A stretch of 64,000 nucleotides of DNA from Jacaranda mimosifolia (lineage: Eukaryota > Streptophyta > Magnoliopsida > Lamiales > Bignoniaceae). The notes beneath the pieces are model-generated. The model saw nothing but the letters and a program-made list of their open reading frames with translations. It was not told the origin of the DNA and made no database searches. This document shows positions 12,233 through 25,019 of the stretch, one piece after another. Position 1 is the stretch's first letter. Every line of letters starts with the position of its first letter. Location: contig CM032117.1 in assembly GCA_018894105.1 (NCBI GenBank), positions 52,548,503 through 52,612,502 of the forward strand, written 5' to 3'. Both the position numbers and the translations under genes were made by a program.

Positions 12233-13567
12233 TTGAGTATGCTAATTATGATCGATATGGACTTGTTGGGACATGTTCGTGATGAGCCAGCATATAAGAT
12301 AAAAAGTGTGCAGCAAAATGTTAAGGATAAATATGGATATGAAATCTTATATACCAAGGCATGGAATGCATTGAAACATGCAAGAGAGCACCTTTTTGGA
12401 ACATGGGAGATTTTAGTAAGAATGTTACCCAAGTATATGAGAGCTCTCCAAAAGTGGAATCCAAGCACCATTGTTGAATGGGAGCATCAACGAATAGGCA
12501 TACCAAGGCAGAAAATGCTGAAGTGTGTGTTTTAGGCCTTCAAACCGTGTATTGATGGGTTTAAATATTGCCACAAAGTTATCAGTATGGATGAAACTTA
12601 TCTATATACGAAATATAGACACAAGATGTTGATTGCGGTTGCTATGGATGCAAATCAACAAGTTCTACTGTTGGCTTTTGCAATTGTCGATGAAGAAACC
12701 TTTTTATCTTAGAAATGGTTTCTGGAGATTTTGTCTAAGCACATCATCAGAGGGATGAAAGGCATGTGCTTAATTTCTGATCAACACCGTGGCCTCTCAT
12801 CTGCTATTGAATGCATACATGATTTTATTGTCCCTCGTGGAGTACATCGATTCTGTCTAAAGCACGTCTGCTCCAACTTCAACAAACATTTCAAAAATGT
12901 TCAATTGAAGGATTTATGTTGGAAAGTCGGCGTTGCAGTCCAAATTCAAAAATTTGACAAGCATGTGCGGAAAATAAGAGAAACTAATGAGAATGCTTAT
13001 TCATATTTGCAAAACATTGACAAAGCTCAATGGACATTCTATCATAATGGAGGATGGCGTTGTGGTATTCTAACTATGAACATGTCTGAGTGTTTCAATG
13101 GGTTTCTAAAGGGTGCTCGTCGACTGCCAATTATAGCTATTGTGCAATAGACATTCTCTCGTTGTGTCAAAATGTTCCATGATCGGATGACCAAAGCTCA
13201 TAACATAATGCAGAAGCAGCAATCGTGGGCTGATTATGCATATAATGTATATTCCAACTGGCAGTACCACTCTGTTGAGCTCATTGTTCAAAAGTTTGAC
13301 TACACTCTACAATTAGCTTCAATCATAATGCGGATGCACACAGGTAAGGGAAATCATGTGCAAGTTGTCAAACTTATGAGACGTGAGCGCTCATGTGGAA
13401 AATGGGCTGAACTTGGTATTCCATGCTCACATGTGATGAGTGCATGCCAACATTTTGGATTAAACGCTGCAGCATTTGTCAAGCCATATTACAATCTTGA
13501 ATATTACTTGGCGACATATTAAGGGAGCTTTGAGCCAATATAGGGCGAAGATTATTGGGATGAACCT
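12233..13567 (+). pseudogene. MuDR/MULE transposase relic
   Basis: One reading frame encodes the DDE and SWIM regions of a plant Mutator-like transposase. Visible are MDETYLYTKY (first catalytic Asp, codon at 12590), LISDQHRGL (second Asp, 12779), the downstream motif HRFCLKHVCSNF, NMSECFNGF (catalytic Glu, 13088) and a SWIM zinc finger GIPCSHVMSAC near 13420. The first SWIM Cys appears to be Arg (ERSCGKW). The N-terminal DNA-binding part is short or missing. In-frame stops at 12533, 12710 and 13148 show it is dead. The 3' end is cut by the LTR that begins at 13568. The known role of the family is cut-and-paste transposition of MULEs. I could not define terminal repeats for this element. Confidence 0.88.
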
Positions 13568-16506
13568 TGTAGCTCCCCATCTCGGGATAGCACCTAAGCT
13601 GAGGCACCACTCCAGTTCAAACTTAAATCTCAATTCATCATATAATCAATAGGTCTAAAACATTTCAAGTTAACTGATCAGAAGCAGCGAAAATTTCAAA
13701 CTTAATTAACATGACAATCACTTACAGACATTCCCTGATTCAACAGCTTCTTATATCGAACATAACATATACAGACCTGAAGTCCTTCACATCAGTCCTG
13801 ACATATTACATCGTCACAAAACCAAAGTTTAACATTCAAAAGAGCTCAATAACATACACAAGCACCTATTCTATTACAAAAGTATTTCTCCAGCCCAAAT
13901 CAGGAGTCCATATCCTTCCCTTAAACCTGTCTGAGAAACATGAATAACACGAGGGGTAAGTCTGAAGGACTTAGTGAGGGATAATAATAACCATATGCAA
14001 TAGGGATCTATTGAGGAAGAATCAACTCAACAGATCGAAATTTAACAAGTAAACGGGTACATTTCAGAATACAGACATTAACAAGTTCGGTAAACAAGTG
14101 TTGTCAAATTCAAGACTTTCAGTAGGTACTAGTTCGGGGGTTGTGACTGTCGAATCGAACGGTGTGGCTAGCTCAACCGCTTTACTACGGGAGGTATCGC
14201 CATCGGCCAGCTCAACCGATTTACTACGGGAGGTATCACCGCTAACTCATTCAGCCCGGACAACAACCCAAACTAGACCAGAAACCACACCATCCTTATT
14301 GCTCCAATAGCAGTTCACAAACAAGCAGAAATGAGTACGGGCAAGCAAACCCTTACATAATATGCATTCCAACGAAACGAGTAAGACATGCATATCAAAT
14401 CACCTTATACCAATTAACAAGTACTTTTATCGATATAGCTAGGTATACAATTGGTGTGCCCATACGGACTGTATGGCACGTGCAGATACCTAAGCGGGCT
14501 GCTTAGCGTATCGCGAATACCTATGCGGACAGCATTGCGTACCCTGGACACCCAGGCGGGCTACAAGGCGTGTCCCAATTATCTTAACATTTCCCGAAGG
14601 ATTGGCACTCGGCCCAAGTACAATCTCCAATCAAGTACAACAATCAAGCACGTACAAGCCAACTGACTAAATATCAGGATACAACAAGCGAGTATGCCGG
14701 CAAGGCATCTGATAACAATTCAAGCAGGAACAAGCAAGTACGATCAAACAAGTACTAGACACGACAGACAGGAGTTCTGGGCGCCAGAACGAACAAGAAC
14801 GAGCAAAAATGATTGATCCAGTATGAGTGAACAAGTACGATTGAACAAGTGCGAACCCTCACAGGGGTATACAAGTTAATAACAAGTAACGAACAAGTAC
14901 GAGTCAAGCAATTACGAACAAGTACAATCAAGCAATGTACGAGCAGGTACAATCAAGCAAATTAAACCCTCACAGGGGTTATGCCACAAGAACAGATAGA
15001 TATATCAAGGCCAAAATGGCAAACCCACACAGGGGTTCAACAATTAACGAATAGCTTGTACAAAACAATAACCCAGAGTGGGAGAACCTCACCTCTTGTA
15101 GTCTCAGAAGTGCTATCACAATCAACAGCCTATTGGTCCGTCGGACCCACTTTGTCGTCACCTAACCATAATGATATATATTTAGTCAGAACCCACTTTA
15201 AATTTCCTAATACAACTTTATCATGTTGGTTCTTAACTCCAAATCTGGTATTCATCCATGATAACTTAAATGACAATATTGATAAATTCCAAGAATGGCT
15301 ATAATACTAGTTGCTACAAGATCTTAATTCTCATTTGTTCCCCCATCAATAAAATCAAATCTCTTAACCACAAGATTTACATATTGCTACTTAATCATCA
15401 ATTATTCAAGATCCCAATAATTCCATTACTATCTAATTTAGGTCCTCAATCCAAGTCCCAAGTTCAATTTCTTATAAATTCCATAAATTCCAATTGATAC
15501 TTAGTATAAAGTCCAAATCCATTATCATAACATCCTCAAATAGGAGAGCTCAACATATATACATATACAATACATCAATCCTCAAGATATTCTTATCATG
15601 AATACAAATCAATTAGGAATATACACACATGCATGTACATACATATACATATATGTAATTTCTACCAATCTTTTTACCACAACTAAGCAATGAAAGCTTG
15701 GATCCATGAACCAACCACGCCACTATGATCATCTCGACGAAAGGAAGTTTCTGTCTTCCCGCCGCCACCGATGAAAAATCTCAAAACATCACAGTCTTGC
15801 TCCTCTCGAGCTCCTGAGTCCAATTCCACTTTCGGTTATTCGTTTCGAGGTCTGTAGCCACCGAAAAATAGCTTGACAGTCCCAAATGCCACTTTCCTCT
15901 GCCAAATCACCGTTTTCCTCCTCCTCCGCCGCGCCTAAAACACATGCAACCAGCTGGTTTTCTTCTCCTCACCAAGAGCTTCCAGAAACTCCTTTCAACC
16001 GTCCAGAACGTCGCTGGAAAAACATAAACCCACTAAACCCACTTCTCGGTTCTTCATCCACCACGGTGGTTTGCCGGTCCTAAGCGGTGCATGGCTGAAG
16101 AAAAGTGGTCAAGGGGTGGGGAAGAGTTGATTGAGGTGGTCAGGTTGGGGTTTTGTGGTCGTCGGTGAGAAGTCACGGTGGTGGTGACCTTCGGTGAAGA
16201 AGGAAGAAAGAAGAAAAGAAGAAGGAAAAAAATGGGAAGGAAAACAAGAACGAAAAATGAAAACAATATGCTGCCCGCTGATGGTTTTAAAAATTAAACT
16301 TCACTTATTGCCATTAAGCCCTCAAAACATAGACAAATTTCCATTCAACCCACAAGTTTGAAGAATTACACTTTGGCCCCAAATCTTTAGAATGTGATCT
16401 AATTAGGTCTTGCCTAATTGCATTTTGTCCCCAAAACTTCCAACTTCCTTGCAATTAAGCCTTTGTCTCATTATCATCGAAATATCGAATTTCAGGGGTG
16501 TTACAG
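13568..16506 (-). mobile_element. 3' LTR of a minus-strand Ty3/Gypsy element
   Basis: On the plus strand it starts TGTAGCTCCCC and ends GGGGTGTTACA. On the minus strand this is TGTAACACCCC...GGAGCTACA. A purine-rich tract directly precedes it on the minus strand, which marks it as the 3' LTR. At 2939 bases it is close to the solo LTR 3632-6521. It lies directly after the MULE transposase relic, so the Gypsy element inserted into, or recombined with, the MULE. The five bases before it are aacct. No matching duplication could be located because the other end is truncated. Confidence 0.85.
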
Positions 16507-16524
16507 ACTCCCTCCCTTAAAAGA
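16507..16524 (-). other. Polypurine tract of the minus-strand Gypsy element
   Basis: On the minus strand the text is CTTTTAAGGGAGGGAGTC, immediately upstream of the LTR start TGTAACACCCC. This is the expected position of the plus-strand DNA priming tract in an LTR retrotransposon, and it fixes the orientation. Confidence 0.8.
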
Positions 16525-17099
16525 ATCTGGCCCCCAGATTCTCCTCCGAATACTGTTCCGACTGGCAGAAAATGAGTAGATTCAGTCTGTTGATCTACAT
16601 TCTTTTTCCATTACATTCTGCCAAGCTTGTTTCTTCAAGTCTCAATACCTCTTCGTGCCTCTCAGATGCATCGTATCTTGACTTGTGTGCCTTATCTAGC
16701 AATCTTTCTTCCAGCACACATAATCTTCTTACAGAACAGAAAACACCTTGATTTCAGTATTAGACTGGGATCTCTAGAACCTCCCAAAATTTCCATCCAT
16801 CACGTTATCTCATATTCAAGTCTTTATTGCCTTAATCGCAAGTCAACTTAATACTTAAAATCTATTTCAGTTCTAACAAAGTGCATGCTCTTATCTAAAA
16901 GACCATAAAACCATTATAGCAACAACCGATTAACAACATCACAAGTTCATACTTATTATTTGCATTAAAGAGTAGTCAAGTTCAAACTTAACATGCTAGA
17001 GGTCATAACTTATCACACATTCCAAAGCAACTAAATACAGATTCATAAAAACTTAAACATACTAAGTATATACATAGCCCATACGCCTATTGTTCCTCA

Positions 17100-18309
17100 A
17101 GCTCCGTCTAGGTTATGAGGCCAAAATATGTCGTATCCGACTTTCCTTTGACATCCAAGAACTCAGCTAGAACCTTCAGCCACTTGTTTCTCTTTTCCCA
17201 CTTATGCTGGACCTTTCCTATTGGGGCAATTCTTCAAATAGTGTTGATCACTACCATAGTCCCAGCATCTGCCTTGCTTTCTCCAGCATCCTGACTCCTC
17301 ATAGCCATGTGATCCATAGAATTCACATTTCTTTCGTGGCCTTTCTTGAGTCAGAATTGCCGTCTCATCAATCTAATGGGCTTGAGGAGTAGCGCTTTCA
17401 ACCTGTAACCTTGGTTGTTTCTCCAGTGCTGTTCTGCTCCTCAAGGTATGATTTTCCTTTTCGCCCCTTGTCCTCAATTTTTATGATCTCATGAAGCTCT
17501 GCTTCTAGCTGTAATACCTTGCTTACAGCTATGTTGAAACTCTGTAGGTCCCATGTGGCCAAATCCTGCCTCAGTTCTGGCTGTAGCCCCTGTATGAACC
17601 TTCGAGTTTGCAATACCTCATTTTCCTGTACATAGGGGGCATATTGTAGGAGTCTGCTAAAGATAGCCTCATATTCACTAACAGACCGGTTTCCTTGAAC
17701 TAGATCCATAAACTCCCTTTCTCTTGCTTACTTAGCTACTAGGGGCATGTATTTGTCCTTAAACTCCCGAGTAAAGTTCTCCCAGGTTCTGGGGGTTGCC
17801 GCAGTTGTCCATCTACGGTCGATCTTTCTCCACCAGTTCCTTGCAGACTTCACTAAGAGAAACGTGGCAAAACGCACCCTTTGCTCATCTGGGTAACGCA
17901 AGGTCCCGAATATGTTCTCTAAGTCTTCCACCCATTCCTCTGCTTTATGTTCATCCGGCTCACCATAGAATGTCAGGGGCTGAAATCGTAGAAACCGCTC
18001 TAAGGCTCAATCTTCTGTAACTGCTTCTGTAACCCCTGCTCTATCTGCTGGTTGATGTTTAGGCTGTTTGTGCCTCTGTCTTTGTCGATGAACATGTCAT
18101 GCCAGAGGATCTATAGTAGGTTGGTTCATCGGAGGAGTTTTTGAAACTTCCTCGTCAGGTATCGGTTGTGGGTGGGCAGGTGCTTCTCGCCTAGGAGCCT
18201 GTCGACCGATGGCCCGTCTACCCCGTGGCCTCTCTCTACGACTTGTTTCCAATGGAGAGGTTATGTCATCACTTCCATATGAAGCCATTGCACGTCTGAT
18301 ATCTTCCAA
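17100..18309 (-). pseudogene. Gypsy gag relic (Tekay/Del-like chromovirus type)
   Basis: Read on the minus strand, the segment holds a retrotransposon Gag. Seen in order are an Arg-rich N-terminus (18309-18097), the FQPLTFYGEPDEHKAEEW region (about 17985), SARNWWRKIDRRW, FKDKYMP (about 17750) and the Gag helix RSVSEYEAIFSRLLQYAP. A degraded zinc-knuckle-like stretch lies near 17240-17320. The pieces from 17931 and 17709 are in one frame separated by a stop near 17728, and the N-terminal piece needs a frame change. No protease, RT or integrase follows before the 3' LTR, so pol has been deleted. The 5' LTR and primer site are also missing beyond about 18320. Confidence 0.85.
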
Positions 18310-18950
18310 GTATTCTTAAGTCTGAGTTCACTAATAGAAAAAGAAATCAATACCTCAATTATCTCCAACTCTTTCGAACTTCTCAAGCTTTCAAAAATAT
18401 ATTAATCACTTGATATAAAATTACAAATATGCAGGTAATATATTTAAAATATAATGAAAAATTTAATGGAATATGTGGGCATGTATATATCCCATGTTTT
18501 TTAAATTTTAATGTAGAAATTATTTGTTATATATGAGTTTATATTAACTGACAACCAAAATTCTATATTATTTAATATGGTTACTGTTAAAAAAAATTGA
18601 GTATTTTGTTATTAATTAAATTTATACAAGTAAAAACCGTGTTATGATGATTAATAATAATAATAATAATATATTATTATTATTATTATTATTATAAAAT
18701 TCTTAAAATAATAAGCCGTTCGATGTCAAAAGCTCATATTAATTACTGTAGTCATCAATTGTTAATTCATTGATTCCAAAATGATTCTTGTAGAGTTGTG
18801 AAACGCATGATTGATTGACCTACTATTTAAACAACAATTTTTTCATTCTGACAAGTTTCTCTGCATTTGACAGACCTAGAACACATGTTTTTGTTTGTTT
18901 ACCAAGCTCATATAGCTTCTTCCTTGCTTTTAGATAAATCTTTGCCTTCT
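18310..18950. other. AT-rich spacer with an AAT/ATT palindrome
   Basis: No gene is seen. At 18650-18697 a run of AAT units is followed directly by a run of ATT units, so the two arms can pair with each other. The rest is featureless AT-rich sequence. Confidence 0.6.
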
Positions 18951-21900
18951 TTGATTTGAAGGAATACCATCATCTCCACACATAAAAAGAAAAATGAAGC
19001 TTCCACAAATGTGTGATGCAAGATCCAAAGTCTTTGTCCACCACATAGTGCCATGTTGGAACATATGATTCTCCAAACTTCTGCGCTAATAAAGACAAGT
19101 TTTGATTGTAATTTCTAGGTGTCATCATAAATATTATTTGCAAGCGATTAGCTAGTTGAGCTGATAATCTTTGATGGAGATGAAAGAAATAGCAGATTGT
19201 GCCAATTCTTTATGGACCATTGCCAGTTTCAAGTTTAATACTCTAAGAACTACATAGCTTCCTTAATATGACAGATGCAAAAAAATGTAAATTCACAAAA
19301 ATTGCAATTAATGTATGCTCATAAAATAATTTAACGTCAACCAAGTTTGCACCTCAACGACAAAATATAGAGGCAATTTCTCTTTTTCCTACTACTTCCC
19401 CCATTTGTGAGTATATATCTCGGCGCTCAGGTTATAGAAGTCTCGGAACAACAACACATGGCCCTTTAAACCTTGCTTAGAATTCACCCTATTTTCATGC
19501 ATCATTAAACACAAATGCCTGTGATTGTCAACTGAGGGACCCTTGTATCTATTACAAGACTTCAGATGGCAACTAAATCCACCTAATTGGCATACTCTTT
19601 TGTGAATTTAAAAGATGAATATGTTTACTGATTAGGCATGCAAATAGTCTCTTACTGATTGACTCTTCAAATAAATTGGATGCTTGCGATGGCTATGATT
19701 CAAGCAAACTTTAATGCCTAATGGAAAGAGAATTTGTGAATTTTACATGCTTTTCACTAAAGATATATGAGCAAATGACTAGCATATTAAGATATACTTT
19801 CTTAAAAACAATAAAAGACTGATTCTCTAAAACTTCTCCAATAGATTTTGAGCATAACTAGCTTCTAGCAGCAGGACACATTCTCTTTTCTTTGCCAAAA
19901 CTTAATGACTTTCCAAAAATATAAATTAAAGGCTAAGCATTTTATTTGAAGAATTTAGTCATGTTTATTATATTTGGAAGGACAAATTATGTATTTGTTG
20001 TTAGTTGCTTTACAACACACACATGAAAGAAATAACTACAAGTGGAAGTCAATTACTTTTGTCTTATATTATGGGCTGCAATTTTCTCTCCACCTCCCTA
20101 GTGATTGTTTGTCTAAATTTTCTCAATATCTATGGTGATGTGAGTCAATATCCACAATTAGTACTTCTTCTTCTTCTTCTTCTTCTTTGATAAACAAAGA
20201 AGAGCTAGACCAAACATTGTCAGAATTTCACAAGTCTTAATTATCTGCTACATACCTTTTCTATGTAACATATGATGGACTGATAGTTAGAAATCTCTAG
20301 AGCCTTGTAGGCCAACTCCATGGCATGGTTCCACAAAGAATCAGGCATTATCTGTTTCACACATGAACACTTTTCCCTCCAACATAGTGGAAGGTGCTTC
20401 GGTTGATAATTTTGACTTATGAAACAGCTAACATCATCCATAAAAGGAAAACCTAAGAAAATTATCAAAAAGTAAGAATGGACTTGACAGTGACAATCAA
20501 AGTTGATGTTTGAGGTACCTGAATTTCAGGCAAACCAAAAACATAAATTAACATTTGAAATACTTTTGAATTTCACGCCTACGGTAGCTATCGGAGTACA
20601 ACACATATAACAAATATCTAATAGTTTTAGATTCCTTGATATCAGGTTATGTAGATAGATTCTCTTTTATATGCCAGAAAAAACAGAAGATATTTATATC
20701 AATAACTAAAAACCTCACTATCTCCACCCCTTCAAAGAAAATGAAGTCAAGAAACAATCTGAGACAAATGCCATATACTTGAAGACCTGTCATTGGCAAT
20801 GTTAGTTTTACCTGAAATTGCAAGCCTTTTGGCTAATCAATAATAAAAGTTGGAAGTGGTCCAAGGTTTTAATTGGAGCACTTCCATAATTGTGGAAAAA
20901 AGATTACTAAAGTTTGGAAGTTGTGAGTTTGCTGTTTTGGGAAACATAGGAATCTGCCATTTTTTGTGGTGTTCAAGGTATGTAAAGAGCATTAAAGATT
21001 AATCTTTTAAACTTGGACCACTAAAATCTCAAGTCATTTATGGTTTACAAACAATTAGTGTTTCAAATAGCATCTTTGATTTCAACATACAGAGAGCTCA
21101 ATATTTTGACGTAAAGAAGAAATAAAAAGCAGCAAATAGCTGTAAACATACATTCTATTCGATTATAAGGTAAACAAGTATTATACAACATTTAGTATGA
21201 TTTTGGAATCAGTATCTTCTCTAGAGAATTGCATTATGATATTGAACTTAACAGATATAACAGAGTGAGTACTTCATATGGTATCACTCATTGAGCATCA
21301 AAAGGTCTTAGCAAATGCCACATAGAATCACAATTCAAAAGAATCTTGAATTACTGTATTAAAATTGATTTCACATGGATATGATATTACCAATGAATGA
21401 TAATATTCAAAAGCATTCCATGCTAACAATTTTCTCCCTCTTACAACCACTGAGAACATATCGACCTGTGGAAAATCAGATTACATGTTAAATTATTTCT
21501 ACTCTTACTGATTGCCTGCAATAGATAGACATAATATAGTAGATTGAAATAAAGTTAAACTTACAAGTTCTAATTAATAATTGATAAAGTTAAAACATAA
21601 TATAATACCTCAAAAATCATCCTCTCAAAAGTAGAATTGAGTAGTTACTTTCCACATTTCTATTGAAGCTCGCTCGGATTGCACTTTTATCTGTTTCAAG
21701 AATAATATAAGTCCTGAAACTAAAAATCAGAAAGGAGAAACATATCCGATTCTTCGAACAATCACACATGAAAGTCTAACACCGATTAACTCTAGAAATG
21801 ACCAGGGCACTCAAAACCACCCCACAAAACAAAAATATATTAATAAGCAACACAAAATCAATCAACACCCTAGGACGAATATATGAAAGATCATTTAAAT

Positions 21901-22266
21901 CCAATATTTAACTGAAGTGAAAGAAAAAAAATTCAAAAAACAAAACCAAAGAGAATAAAATATCTAACTAAACTCCTAAACACTAACACTGCCTCTTTCT
22001 TTCTTCTGCAGAGAAATAGTACACAAGATCATTTAAATTCAACCTTTAACTAAAACCAAAAAAGTTTTCAAAAATCGAAGCAAAAGAGAATAAAATACCT
22101 TACCAAAACCATAGAGAAGGTGTTTTCCTGCTTTCTCATCTTCTTGTTTTGGTTGCTCAAATGTTTCAAGAAAAGCTACTCTTCTAAAATGCATTCTTCG
22201 CCATACACATTGAAGTGAAGAACACGAAATGGAGCATGGCACACACTTGTAGGGTGTGATCCGCAA
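18950..22266 (-). pseudogene. Unrecognised series of exon-like segments
   Basis: Several minus-strand stretches look like separate exons. (1) A frame from 22266 containing RRMHFRRVAFLETFEQPK ends at 22104 before gtaagg. (2) 21713-21609 has splice-like borders but stops in every frame near its end. (3) About 21468-21382 reads MFSVVVRGRKLLAWNAF between ccacag and gtaata. (4) 20786-20714 reads LQVYGICLRLFLDFIFF between acag and gttttt. (5) 20452-20256 reads FPFMDDVSCFISQNYQPK between cttag and gtatgt. (6) About 19575-19385 contains HVLLFRDFYNLSAEIY. (7) About 19115-18960 contains KFGESYVPTWHYVVDKDF. Their order and orientation agree, which suggests one multi-exon gene or a captured gene fragment. 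I do not recognise the family. The stops in segment 2 favour a relic, but a mis-set boundary could also explain them. Confidence 0.35.
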
Positions 22267-22969
22267 TCCACAAAATCTTCATCCCATATGACCACCACTC
22301 AAAGCCAAATCTAAGAAATCTACAGTCCTCAGCAAATTACATAAAAAGGATACTGATTTTTGCACTCCATGGTTTACCTTCCACACTCCATCTCTTTTTT
22401 TTTTTTTAACTATAAATGACTTAATTACCCCCAATTTATTTTAGGTTATATTCTCTAATATTTTATGGACAAAAGTATCAATTTTCACTCCAACACTTTA
22501 ATACTATGTATTTAACCCTCTTCAACTCTTTTTCACTCGGTAACCTCTAAAAAATTGCAGCAAACATGGAGAATTAAGATAATGAAGAATTTGTACAACT
22601 CGAGAAAATAATCAAAATTGTACAAGCCCATGATGTAGAAGATGTCTCCACTCTTTGTTCAATTATCATCAAACTGCTAATTGTAATTTTAAATGTATTT
22701 ATATTTATTTTAATTCATTGTGGAGTCCATATTTGTTTATGAATTATTACAAACAACGTTTGCCACATTTTTCTTTTATTGAATGGGTTTTATCTTTGCT
22801 TGTTACTGCAAGATTATTGAGCATTTTTCTTTTTTTTTAAAACAAACTTCTATTTACTCTTAACTTGTTTTGGTAGAGAAAGGAAGACGTTCTCATGAAG
22901 AAGTAAGTCCAGAAAAATGGATAGGGGAAATTATAGAAAGTATTGTCCACTCTAAAACGTTAGTTTCTC
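22267..22969. other. Spacer between the unknown exon series and MULE relic 2
   Basis: AT-rich sequence with homopolymer T and A runs (22394, 22830). It may include the degraded 5' part of the MULE gene that follows, but I could not support a frame. No other feature is seen. Confidence 0.5.
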
Positions 22970-24090
22970 TTACAAAAGGCATTGAGAAGATTTTCAAAAA
23001 TTATAGGTGATGACAAATATCCATTATCTATTGTCACCGATAGAGGGTTGGCATTCATCAATGCCATTGAGCTTGTTTTTCCAAAAACAACACATCTTCT
23101 ATGTGTCTGGCATATAAACAAAAATATCAATGCTAAATGAAAGAAGCAATTCAAAACAAAGGAGTGGGAAGACTTCTTGTTGACGAATGTGATTCAATCT
23201 TCTGAAGAATTAGTATTTGATGAGTCTTGGAAAGCCTTTGAAATGCAATATAATGAGTTGAAAGATGCTCTCGACTATATAAGAGAGAATTCGCTTCCAT
23301 TCAAGAAAAAGTTTGTGTATGCCTGGATCGAGAATCATTTGCATTTTGGGATTCATGTGACTTCAAGAGCTGAAGGGGCACATGCGATTGTCAAGAGATA
23401 TCTTCAAGTTTCAACAGGTAATTTGCGTGAGGTGAAAGACAAAATTTGTCTTGCTATAGAGAATCAGTTTCATGAGATCAAAACACAACTTTACCATGAG
23501 AAGATTCGTGTCTCTCATAAATTTCGCATTCCACTGTTCAATAAACTTCTTACTCATGTTTCCACATATGCACTTGAGGAGCTTCTGAAACAATATGAAT
23601 ATGCTTTGTCAGATGAAAATCTAGTTCCACGCAAATGACATTTCCAAAAGACCATGGGTCTTTCTTGTGCACATAAAATGAGATAGATGATGGATGGAAT
23701 GTTACCACTAGAAGATATCCATCCTCAATGGAGAATAGATATAAAATCATTTACAAGTGCAGATGAAGATCTAGATAGGTCAAATGATCAGATAGATGAT
23801 CTTCTGAAGGAATTCAGTAATAAATATAAGTAGTTGTCTCTCATCGAAAAGGAAGAAGCCCGAAGGCAATTGCAATATTTGTTGATAGCCATCTTCCATT
23901 CATTAGGGAACCTAAAATTCTACCTCACAAGGGGTGCCCATGGAGCTCAAAGAAAAGGAAATCTAATAGCTCTACAAAATGTCTTCCTTAGCTTTTGAAA
24001 TTGTAGAGGAGACTAGAAAATGTAGCTTGTGCCATCACGATGGACATAATGGTTGCACTTGTGAAAAAAGAGATCATAACTTGTAGAGGT
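22970..24090 (+). pseudogene. Second MULE transposase relic
   Basis: The frame from about 22976 gives FSKIIGDDKYPLSIVTDRG, AFINAIELVFPKTTHLLC and VWHINKNINAK, then a TGA at 23138. It resumes in the same frame through a 150-residue open stretch (23177-23638) with the VYAWIENHLHFG and TSRAEGAHAIVKRYL motifs. After the stop at 23636 come FQKTMGLSCAHKMR, a SWIM-like finger, and further coding-like text to about 23990. This is the C-terminal half of a FAR1/MULE-type transposase: catalytic TDR Asp, CxWHI motif, a Glu in RAEG and SWIM. The N-terminal part and first catalytic Asp are not visible. It differs in sequence from the relics at 12.2 and 30.2 kb, so it belongs to another lineage. Confidence 0.82.
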
Positions 24091-24581
24091 CTTTTTTTTT
24101 TAGATTGTATCTGTCTAAATGTGGTATTTTTGAAGTATTGTCAGGCGATACTAAACTTATTTTCTCTATTGCTGATTGGTAATTAAATATTATCTTCCAT
24201 GTTCTTTATTTTGGACTTGTAAAAAAAACTCTCATTTTTCATTTATATTTTTAATAGTTTGGAAAATTTATTCATGTGATGATGCTCTGAATTTTGATAT
24301 GTATATGGGGATTCATTGATTGAAATGGATGTAAAATATGGTGAATTACGTGATGTGCAGAGGTTGTTTGATGAAATGCCAGTGAGAGTGTGTAAAAAAT
24401 TTAATTAAATGAGGTTGTATTGAGGTCATTGAACTTGCTATATTTGTTGTCAAAGTAGATAATAATCTTTCATTTCTTGAATAAGAGCTGGTGAATGTTA
24501 TGGATGAGTAATGGATATCTTTTGGCATTTAATTTATCAATATAGATATATGAAATGTAAGACTTTGGTAATCATGCTCTC

Positions 24582-24688
24582 ACATGTTTTCTTACTTACA
24601 TTTTTCTGGTTCTAAGAAGACATGTTTTCTTACTTACATTTTTCTGATTCTAATTCTCAGAATCAGAAAAATGTAAATAAGAAAATGT
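24582..24688. repeat. Inverted repeat with an extra direct copy of one arm
   Basis: Arm 1 (24621-24651) and arm 2 (24659-24688) are near-perfect complements around a loop of about 7 bases. Arm 1 also occurs as a direct repeat at 24582-24613 with one change. The core arm text is CTTACTTACATTTTTCTG. It could be a tiny fold-back element or a local template-switch product. Confidence 0.85.
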
Positions 24689-25019
24689 AGGAGGTAAAGG
24701 ATTTGCTTTTTTTTTTACTAAGGTAGTGTGGATTCGTTTTATTTCTCTTTATTGGAAGAGGATTTGCTATCGAAGTTGCATTTGCAACAGAGAGGCTTTT
24801 TTGAGTTATTGTAATGCAATCACACATTCAAGGTTGTAGTTGTTAGAAATGCTACAACTGCTTGAGATGATCCTAAGATGAAGACTACTACTGAACTTTG
24901 TTTCTCATATGATGATACTTTAAAGATGCAAACTTTACCTGGCAGATTTTGGTTGTCCCTCTATTAAACTGCTGTTTATTAAAGTATGCTGAAAGACATT
25001 TTGATTGCTGAAAATAATT

